A stretch of DNA of 64,000 bases from Adineta vaga. Lineage: Eukaryota > Rotifera. Made by a program: the position numbers and the translations under genes. The notes under the pieces are model-generated. The model saw nothing but the letters and a program-made list of their open reading frames with translations, was not told where the DNA came from and searched no databases. The DNA is taken from contig CP075493.1 in assembly GCA_021613535.1 (NCBI GenBank), positions 4,836,001 to 4,900,000 of the forward strand, written 5' to 3'. Position 1 is the stretch's first letter. Every line of letters starts with the position of its first letter. Shown one piece after another: positions 37,063 to 45,947 of the stretch.

Positions 37063-39092
37063 GATAAACTGAAAAAGAGAAAGAAAAAATTCGTTTCTAT
37101 ATAATACTTCGATAATCTTGAATGAACTCGATTGATTTCAAGAAAAATAAAGCGAATTGAATCGATCGTATCTTAGACAAATCATACGTTAATTCATTCT
37201 TGAATAGAACAATGTTTGTGGATTTATTAGAAGACCAAACGATGAATAATCTCTTCATACAACTCATTGCTATCTCTATTATAATAGACTGGGATTGATT
37301 ACTTGAAAAAGAATACTGACAGACGAAGTATCCATCTGTCAAGTGCAAGTAAATGATTATTGTGAAAAAATATTCTAACATATATTTTCTTTTTCTCGAC
37401 TCAAAGAATCATTTCTTCTTCTTTTTTTCTTCTTATTGACAAATAACAAGAAGAAGAAGAAACATTTTTCTGACGATGCATAAATAATTCATTATCAATC
37501 GTTTTCTTCTTCTTCTTCTTCTTCTTCTTCTTTCCTATGTCTAGTTAGCAATGATATGTCAAATTGAGAGGTACTTCTTGCATTACTTCATCTATCAATT
37601 ATTTATTTTTATCAACAGAAAAATTCATTGTTTCTCAAAAGTGACACAATGTTTATTTTTGTTCGAACCATTTGTCTTTTTTTTAAAACAAAAGAGTATC
37701 ACGGCACAGATGTGAATATTTCATTAACAATGTGCTCTGACTGAATGAATAAATACTTTCGAATAGTTTTTCTTGTAATAAATTAAATATTTTTAGTACT
37801 TCAACAGCTTTCTCAATTTTTCTCTCGATAGATTAAAAATCCCATATGATTAACAGCTGATTAATAAAATATGATTATCGTATAATGAATTTTTCTGAAC
37901 CACTAACCGATAACGAAATTCCCTGTAGTAGTTACCCGTCCTTTTACGGAATATTTAAAGTCATTAGTTGTTTCTACTCTAAACTTTGAAGAAAATATAA
38001 TAAACTGTCATTTATCACGATATTGTTAAATGACTTTCTGTGTCTTTCAAACTGTCGAGGTCATTGTTTGGGCAACGTATCGCTTATTATTCAACAATCT
38101 TTACAAACAAAAAAGTGTACGTCAGCAGGGTCTTGTACTCTCAGAAAAAGCGCATGTACTCATATAATAGAATAATCAAGTTTTCTTCGATGATTCTATG
38201 TCGCTAACTGTTTCAATACGTCTCTTTTCTCTCTGCCCGGAATTTTTTTAATCGAATGTGTTTCTTGTTTAGATAAATAAAAGATTCTTTTCTATCTTAT
38301 ATTAAAATGAAAAAATACATTACTAAGCAATCGTGACATTCTTAAGATAAAGAAGTGCATATTTAGTATGCAAAACAATCAATCTTCTCATATATTCAGT
38401 AATAATCGATTCTCTGTAAAAGATAATACAATTCGAAGTACTTTGGAGAATTAGAATGATTGACATATATTCTCGAAATTGAATATGAATTCAATCAAAA
38501 CACAACACTGTTTATATTTTATTTATTTGTTACTGTTCATGTACAATTCAACTAAAAGCATATTCTTTCACTTTTCAGTAGTAGCGCCTAATTTTTTATC
38601 TTTAACATGTTACATGAGTCACTCGCAATACATAGTGATATAACTGATATATATATATATAAAAGGTGAGTTTTTCCTTCATTAAAGAATATGAAGATAA
38701 AAGTTGACTATTTTATTCAAATCAAACAATGCTTTGAGACATTATCAAGTCTGTTGTCTTATTTCAAGAACTATTCATTTCTTCGAATGGCATTAGTATT
38801 CATATAATTAAGATCGATATTTCTTACGAATGGTATTATTAATGATCATCTAATTGTGATAGTTATGACGAAACGAATCAATTTTAAGAATTTAGTTAAC
38901 CACGTAGATACGTGCGACATCTGAATGTGAAAAAGAAATATTTGATTCGCATGAAAAATCTGTGCAATCAACAGAAAGCTATCGCTAGTATTGACAACTA
39001 TGACATAGCATAAATTTGTACCGATGACAAATGCAAAAAGTTTCTTTTCGTTCTTTTCGAATTAAGTGGAAGAAAATCTAGAAAGCTTCATT
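37063..39092. other. divergent intergenic region between the GPCR and KEAP1
   Basis: It should hold both promoters. A TTC microsatellite lies at about 37506-37532 and an AAG run near 37448-37462; the pair can form a stem. A short minus-strand open frame (37097-37381) shows no domain and no splice partner. A TA run occurs near 38647-38662. Confidence 0.55.
37506..37532. repeat. (TTC)n microsatellite
   Basis: About nine uninterrupted TTC units; an imperfect complementary AAG run sits about 50 bases upstream. Confidence 0.9.
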
Positions 39093-41220
39093 ATGATTAA
39101 TGGGCAATCACAGCATTCAGTTGATGATTCGAACGACTTCGATCAATTATTTTCAATGAGTGAATTAGGTGAATTCGATATGGGAAAATATACAATGAAG
39201 ATTTTACCCAATTCCGATCGTCTTTATCAATATAAAGTTGATCGAGTAGCTCATCGATTAAAAGCCATGGATGATTATCGACAAGAAAAACGATTTTGTG
39301 ATGCAGTTTTATGTGTCAAAGGTGTACGACATCCTGTACATAAACTTGTTTTGGCATCAGCATCATCCTACTTTGCGTCGATGTTTACTCATGAGGATAC
39401 TATTGAAACAAGTACTTCAGACGATATTGATTTAACTAAATTAATTCCTTGTTCAGCAGCAATGAAGATCATAATAGACTTTATCTACACATCACAAGTT
39501 CAACTCAATGATAAAATTGTAAGAATTATAGCAGTAGGAATTTTTTAATAATTTGAAATTTCTCTGTCATAGGTTATGCCTGTTTTAACTTGTTCAATTC
39601 CAATTTTACTTGACGATCTGATAGAATTATGTGTTGATTATCTTCGTGATCAATTACATCCATCAAACTGTGTAGGATTATTTCTATATGGTAAACAATA
39701 TTTATGTCATTCATTGGTTAAAGCAGCTGAACATTATATTCACGAACATTTCGAAGAAGTTGTACGACATGAAGAATTTCTTTCTTTAAATTTAAATGAT
39801 CTGTGCTCAATATTTAAAAATGATAAAGTTAAAGTTCCTTGTGAATCGATTGTTTACAATGTAAGTACCCTTTTGTTTTTGTTCTGATCAGAGTACATTT
39901 CTTTCTATTCTATAGGCAGCCATGCAATGGTTTCGACATGATCCATTAAATCGACGAACACAACTTGAAGAAGTGTTGCCTTGTATACGTTTGCAACTTT
40001 TAGAACCATCGTTTCTTAATCGAGTATTGAGTTGTGATGTTTTTGCTCCACCTGATATGCAACGATGTCGAGAATATTTATCAAGTGTACATGCAAAGTT
40101 AACATCACATCGTTATTGTCATCTTCCACCACATCGTCAACCGATCAAACCGCTTGTTATCTGTAATTATTCGATATAAAAATATATAAAATTGACTTAC
40201 ATATTGTTTCTAGATTGTGCTGGTGGTTATTATAACAAATCAATTAGTGCAATGGAATGTTATTTTTCAGAAACACAACAATGGAAACGATGTGCTGATA
40301 TGCAAGTACCAAGAAGTGGAGTGGGAGTTGTTTCCCTTTTCATGAGAGTTTATGTTATTGGTGGACGACATAATACAAAGTAAATAAAACGTTTTACTTA
40401 TGGGAAAACAATATTGTTTTTTTTTCTGTTTCTCTAGAAATGAAAATAAAGATTGTCAGGATGTAGAACGTTATGATCCATTTATGGACAAATGGTCAAC
40501 ATTAACACCGATGCTATATCCTCGAAATCGACTTGGTATCGGTGCCATAGATCATAGTATTTATGCTGTGGGTGGTTCAAGTGGACAGCAAATACATCGT
40601 TCTGTTGAACGATATACTATAGGACCGGATGGTGACTCATGGGTAGAAGTTGCTTCAATGAATGTCGGACGTATTGGTCTTGCTGTTTGTACACTCAATC
40701 GACTTGTATATGCGATTGGTGGTTTTGATGGACATCGACGATTGGCTGATGTTGAATCCTATAATCCAGACGACAACGTATGGAAACGTGAACAGCCACT
40801 TCTCTGCGGTCGATCAGGTGCAGCAGCAGCTGCACTTGCTGAATGTATATATGTCGTTGGAGGTTATGCATCTGATGCTGTAGATGGATCAATGCAGCTC
40901 GATGTTGTTGAACGATATGACACAGTCACTCAACAATGGTCATATGTTCAACCGATGAATTGTCGTCGATCAGCACTGAGTTGTGTAATCTTAAATAAAC
41001 GTCTTTTTGCTATAGGTAACGATTCAATCAATTTCTTTCTATATGAAAAAAAGATTCGTTGTTCTATTTAGGTGGTTATGATGGCAAGAATTTCTCTTCC
41101 GTTGTTGAAATATACGATCCTGAAAAAGATGAATGGACGTATAGTACACCATTAACACGTGAACGAAGTGGCCATGGTAGTGCACTTACAGTTGAACCAA
41201 CATTAATCAATGATGAATAA
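39093..41220 (+). CDS. KEAP1: KEAP1, BTB-BACK-Kelch stress sensor
   Basis: Six exons: 39093-39518, 39573-39860, 39916-40162, 40214-40379, 40438-41015, 41072-41220; 617 residues (human 624). Start chosen at the first in-frame ATG; an earlier in-frame GTG exists. BTB: FCDAVLCVKG...VHKLVLASASSYFASMF. BACK: LHPSNCVGLFLYGKQYLCHS, CESIVYNAAMQWF, then six Kelch blades with paired Gly and Y/W. KEAP1 rather than another KLHL is indicated by the blade sequences: VPRSG, GGRHN, YPRNRLGIG, GRIGLAVC, GRSGAAA, CRRSAL, ERSGHG. KEAP1 is the CUL3 adaptor that degrades NRF2 until electrophiles modify its cysteines. Nrf2-pocket residues equal to human R380, N382, R415, R483, S555 and S602 are kept; C288 is kept; C151 is Ile and C273 is Leu. 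Confidence 0.88.
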
Positions 41221-41453
41221 TATTGCAGCGAACAAACACATAGTTCCTATTTTTTTTTAATACAGTTTGTACATGAATACAAAAATAAACGAACAAAAGA
41301 AAACGATAAATAAAACGAATAATCTTAATGAGATCTACGTATGATAAAATCAATCAGCTGATGATGTATTTCATTATCATAACGAATGATTCATAACATT
41401 CGTGTTACTATGTAATCTAGATCATTTGACAGAAGAATTCGAATGTCGTCAAT

Positions 41454-42416
41454 ATGCATTCATGTAACAATTTCTAGTCATTTCTAAATTTCATATCTTG
41501 TTTTTTTTTATTATCAATCTCTAGCACCCGTTCGTTTACCACGTTCAGATTCATTTTCTGCAACAACACAGTCCGATGAAGTTGCTTCACATATATTTAA
41601 GTCCGATACTTTCTTACGTGTAGCAATGACTATTCTGCCCATAACTGCTGCAATTATCTATCAAATGGATGCTCTATGGCAATTACAAGTCCGAAATATG
41701 TATGCAGGTTTAGCAAGTACAATCTTTCATATATTTTATTTTCTTCAATTTTACATTCATCTTGAATGTCATTCGAAAACAATCACGTATATTTATACAT
41801 ATATCTATCATATCATCATATGGATATTTAAAGTAGACATATTGTTTTTGATAATGAATAGAAATCAACGGAATATCTATTTTAGACTGGAGGTAATGTT
41901 GTCTACTTTATTTATCATCATCGTGAAAACAATATTTTTCATCAATGTATATTCGCTCTTCGAGCAATACAAGATACGTTATTTATATGTTCTGTATGTA
42001 TCTATAAAATACGTTCTTATGATCCACTTATTTGTGTTCAACATAAAGCTTTATTCAGTGTTATATCTCGTCTTGAAGTTATTCTTGCCATTCTTGTACC
42101 TATCTTTGCTCAAGAACATCTTGTTAAACGTACTGTCGCAAATATAAGTTTATTTATTTTATACGATTTCTTTTCGGTTTATTATCATTTATTTACACTT
42201 CGTTTAAAATGGGCACTTTGGTTGTTTGTGGTTTTTATTACGATTAGTGTTGTAAATGAATGGTTATATTTTGTTAATCATCAATGGCGTGTTTGTGATC
42301 AAATTAGTACGGGATTAGAATTCCTTGCTGAATGTGCTTGTTGTTTAGTTATCATTTGGCAATTTAAACCGTCCACTCTAATATTACCAATTAACCAATC
42401 TACAACAGTTGTTTAA
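41454..42416 (+). CDS. multi-pass membrane protein, family not recognised
   Basis: The best model has three exons: 41454-41463 (ten bases, ATG CAT TCA T), 41525-41832, 41886-42416; 282 residues, frame continuous. The second half is solid: TGGNVVYFIYHHRENN, several hydrophobic helices (SVISRLEVILAILVPIFAQ; ISLFILYDFF; ALWLFVVFITISVV) and a C-tail. The end of exon 2 (KTITYIYTYIYHIIIWIFK) is rich in Ile/Tyr and might be retained intron, so the exon 2-3 junction is less certain; the tiny first exon is also provisional and the ATG at 41626 is an alternative start. Six or more TM helices are likely. KEAP1 ends 233 bases upstream on the same strand. I cannot name the function. Confidence 0.6.
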
Positions 42417-42776
42417 AGAATAAACATTCTTATATGAATATAATAAATCATAGCAAATATATGATGGATATGTTCATTTAGAAAAAAATTCTAATCAGAA
42501 ATGCTTAGATCAAGAAAAAAAATGAGAATATCAATGAGTGACAAATGAATAACTCTCAAACAATTTAAATGTCATATGCTCTAGAGTTAATACCTAACAT
42601 ATGGTAAAGGTTAACTATCTTAAACGCACTATAAGCTCATTTTTCCTTGCTGATAATAAAACTGTTCTGATTCTTATTTTTCCCTGATTGATTCCATTCA
42701 ATTTATTAACTAATTGGTCAATTCGGTTTATTCATTCTCATAAGAAAAAAATACCACAATTCATATGTTGATAGAA
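42417..42776. other. convergent 3' intergenic stretch
   Basis: Lies between the 3' ends of two converging genes and should hold both 3' UTRs. AT-rich; nothing else is seen. Confidence 0.55.
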
Positions 42777-44391
42777 TTAATTGCTAACACAAAATGTTAA
42801 TTGACCTTGAGCCTTATTTGTAAAATTTCGACAACCACCGCTATAGTAATCTGGAGCCGTTTGAAATGGTCCCTGTTTATTACATTGATCTATACCAAAT
42901 CCATAGTTTGCATGTGTATCCGATGTATAAACACAACAATTTCTTGAAATTCTTGTTTTATAATTCAGTCCAATAAATAGATTGGCTACACGTGATAGGA
43001 GTGTGTCAGATCCAAGAGAGTACCCATCGGCACATTCACCATTAGTACCATCTAAATAATGGCAATGATCTTGAAAAAAAGCTTCATTCAACGGACATCG
43101 ATCTATGATTTCAGATCCTGGTGATGATGAATTCATATCTGTAGTTACATCGCTTAATTAACACGAAAGAAAAAGTATAAAAATGTGTTCGTTTTTTGAA
43201 AAAGAGAAAAGAAACTTACACACATAAATTATCGATCATAAATACGGCTTTTTCTCGATTGTTATATTTGGATGCATAAAATGTAACTGTGTTAACATCA
43301 TACCAATTTAACTCAATGAGGTTAGAACTATTTTTCTCGATGTTAAACGATGCTTCCTTATAATAGGTAGATCCACGCTGTGCAATGATTGAAAATGTGA
43401 CATTATCATCCCATGCAGAGGAGACAACAAATGAATTAATATTGAATTTATTTGGTAAAGGTATGCGAATAGTCATAGAATCACCATTATAATTGGTTGC
43501 TACTCCTGTACCTGATGTTTCAGCAGAATAAAATCCACTTGCAGCATATTGTGGATAGGCTTCTATGTCGATTATATAAGCATTGAACCAGTTTAATCCA
43601 TAATAACCATCGGGAATTTGTGAAAATGTCGATGAATTTTCAAATGTAATTAAACTTGAATTCATGCAAACTAAATGTATGATTTTCAAATTTTATCCAA
43701 ATAAAACGGAAAGACTGTGTGAGTATCATAACAAAACTTACGTGGTTGTTGAGGAGTATCGGTAATTGTTGTAGTTGTCATTGGTGTAGTAGTTGAAGGT
43801 ATAGTCGTTGTAGTAGTGTTTACTATTCATAAAACGATTTATCATTATAGAATAAATCTCTTTTTCAACTAATGAAAAATGTTAGATTCTGTTCTGATTA
43901 GCGAAAATGATCAATTATTGAAATGTTTATCTCTAGTATCTCATTGTTACTTTCTTACTTGTTGTCGATGGACAAACTCGTTTATCGATCATTGATACAG
44001 GATAACAAAGTGGACGATGATTACATCGTGGATGTTGAACACAAATAGTATCGGTTTGGTCACAGGTATTATCTGAAGAATTACTGGTACAAGTTGAGAA
44101 CATGTTGTCCAGAGGAATCCACAAACACCGATATCAATAGCACCAATCATATGAAAACAGCCACAAGCACTATTTGTTGAGCATCGATCATATTGAGCAA
44201 TATTTTCACACAATTGTGATCTTACTTCAACTAATTAATAATGAAACAAATCATGTAGCGAAATAGCTATAATAATATGAATATCAAACCTATGCCACTA
44301 AAATATAAAAGATCAATAAATATCTAAAAAATAATAGTAGAATTTACCTGAGGAGAAGAAGAATCAAAGAACAGATAATATTTTTCATCAT
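42777..44391 (-). CDS. secreted protein: Cys-rich module, Thr linker, DUF642-like jelly-roll; one frame break
   Basis: Exons: 44391-44348, 44290-44297 (8 bases), 44230-43959, 43822-43742, 43670-43220, 43152-42777; about 410 residues. The signal peptide is built across the micro-exon (MMKNIICSLILLLLSGIVEV). Then a Cys-rich module (CSTNSACGCFHMIGAIDIGV) leads to CVQHPRCNHRPLCYP, a Thr-rich linker (43.75-43.82 kb), a beta-rich domain that ends WYDVNTVTFYASKYN...FMIDNLC and a Cys-containing C-terminal region. The middle beta domain resembles DUF642 or PEP-CTERM galactose-binding-like folds, where W..V..V.F.......F.IDNL is the closing motif. Within exon 3 the frame must change by one base near 44098-44106 to link both Cys-rich halves. 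It could be a recent pseudogene or carry a sequence error. Carbohydrate binding is a guess. Confidence 0.66.
44290..44297 (-). other. 8-base micro-exon
   Basis: TGGCATAG on the minus strand is flanked by TATTTTAG upstream and GTTTGATA downstream. Without it, exon 1 (phase 2) meets exon 3 and runs straight into a stop; with it, the signal peptide reads on into the mature protein. Confidence 0.65.
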
Positions 44392-44917
44392 AGTCAGATT
44401 TCAAATAAGACAATATCACGAAAGCAATCCTTTTTATATCATTTATACAGATGGGATTTGACATCATATTTTTTTAAACGCAAAAAACAGCGTATGTAAT
44501 GCTTTAATCCGTAGAAATTTGATATTCTTTCTATTGTTTCAAAGATATATACTTAATCAATATGACAAAGCTAATTTCTGTAAAACTAGACCAATAGTTT
44601 CTGTCCATTCTCGATTGTTTTTACTTTTCTACATAATTCTTCCCATGTTATTAATCAAACAAATCATTTCATTACAGATATTCAAATGACTTGCCTTACT
44701 AGTTCTTTCATCAATGATGAAAATAGTTGTGCAAGCACATAGAGCCTTGTATGAATATATATATGCATACATCAGAACCGATCATGGGTATGGGAAAACG
44801 TGAAATTGCGACACCTGCCGGATTTGACAATTAAAGAACAGTAATGATAACCAATGTAAATTTTAAACAAGAAAAGAAAAGTCGGTTACATTTCATTCAT
44901 AAAGTCTTTATTTTGTA
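44392..44917. other. divergent promoter region
   Basis: Lies between the outward-pointing secreted-protein gene and RCCD1. AT-rich with a TA run near 44756-44764. Nothing coding was seen. Confidence 0.5.
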
Positions 44918-45937
44918 ATGTCTCGTCTCTGTCTTTTAAATCATGACAAACAGATTTTTATAAATATAGACGAGAATATTGATCTTTCTAAACAATTCAT
45001 TGCAGCTACTTATCGTCAATTGGTATTAGCAACAAAATGTATGATTACTATTTATGATCTTTCGTCTATTCTTCTCAGTGAACAATTTACTAATTTGTAT
45101 GATAAAATTATTATTCCAAATCCTATTCTTGCCTTAACATCAACAATCGATCGAATTATTTATGTTTATCAATCGATAGATAATTCTAATGAATTAAAAA
45201 TATGTTCAATACCACCTTCTCAATTACCAAAACAATATTTTACACTTGAATCATTTGATATCAATGAAAGAATACATCTCTGTTCACTTGATGATGGAAC
45301 AATATTTCTTGCCTATGATACAAAGATCTTTTCATTAACAAATGATGATCATTGGTCATTCGATTCTAGAATTATGAAATTATGTAGTGGAAAAGAACAT
45401 GCTTTAGTTTTATTATCCGATGGACGAATATTTAGTTGGGGAAATGGTCTTCACGGTGCACTTGGTCATGGAGATCTTGAACCCTGTTCACAACCAACAC
45501 ATATTGAATCTTTATCTGATAATAACGGTGTTATTGATATTGCTGCTGGTGGATGGCATTCCTTAGGTAGATGATGCAAGAGAGAAAAGATTTCTAACAT
45601 GACGTTTTTATTTTTCTATTCAGCTTTGCTTTCGGATGGATCAGTAATGGCATGGGGTTGGAATAATGATGGTGCTCTTGGTTTAGAATCTTCCGATGAA
45701 GATAATACAGCAGGTGTTTTCTGTGATCCTATACTAGTAACATGTATACCATTAGATGTGGATTGTACGAAAATATCAGCTGGTGCAAGACATAGTGCAT
45801 TTCTTGGCTCAAATGATCATATTTGGTTATGTGGTTCGAATAAACATGGACAATTAGGAAATAAATCTACATTTTTAGTTGAAAAGAATACATCTATTTA
45901 TTGTCTATCTTGGTTTACTGTTCTAATTTGTTCGTAA
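44918..45937 (+). CDS. RCCD1: RCC1-domain protein RCCD1
   Basis: Two exons, 44918-45566 and 45624-45937, 320 residues. The N-terminal half is divergent. The second half has RCC1 propeller blades: LCSGKEHALVLLSDGRIFSW, GNGLHGALGHGD, IDIAAGGWHSLALLSDGSVM, AWGWNNDGALGL, ISAGARHSAFL and LCGSNKHGQLGN. The AAGGWHS...WGW order matches vertebrate RCCD1, which partners the demethylase KDM8 at chromatin and spindle. Human RCCD1 is 376 residues and continues about 45 residues past the last G-Q-L-G; here the frame closes quickly with a non-conserved tail, so the C-terminus is truncated or mis-joined. The stop lies only 10 bases before the PMS2 ATG. An alternative GTTGAA donor at 45878 would splice in frame to PMS2. 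Confidence 0.8.
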
Positions 45938-45947
45938 ATTTTTCTAG
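45938..45947 (+). promoter_or_regulatory. acceptor-like site abutting the PMS2 start codon
   Basis: TTTTTCTAG ends immediately before ATG 45948. With RCCD1 stopping 10 bases earlier there is no room for a promoter, so the site is either a spliced-leader acceptor or the acceptor of an in-frame RCCD1-PMS2 intron. Confidence 0.5.

Noticed and set aside
37448-37532. AAG run and TTC run as an RNA hairpin or small repeat element
   Set aside because: Simple-sequence repeats are common across this window; nothing beyond complementarity supports function.
41886-42147. Hydrophobic frame LEVMLSTLFIIIVKTIFF... after 41880
   Set aside because: It is one frame off. The frame starting ACT GGA GGT at 41886 runs without stops to 42416 and joins upstream in phase.
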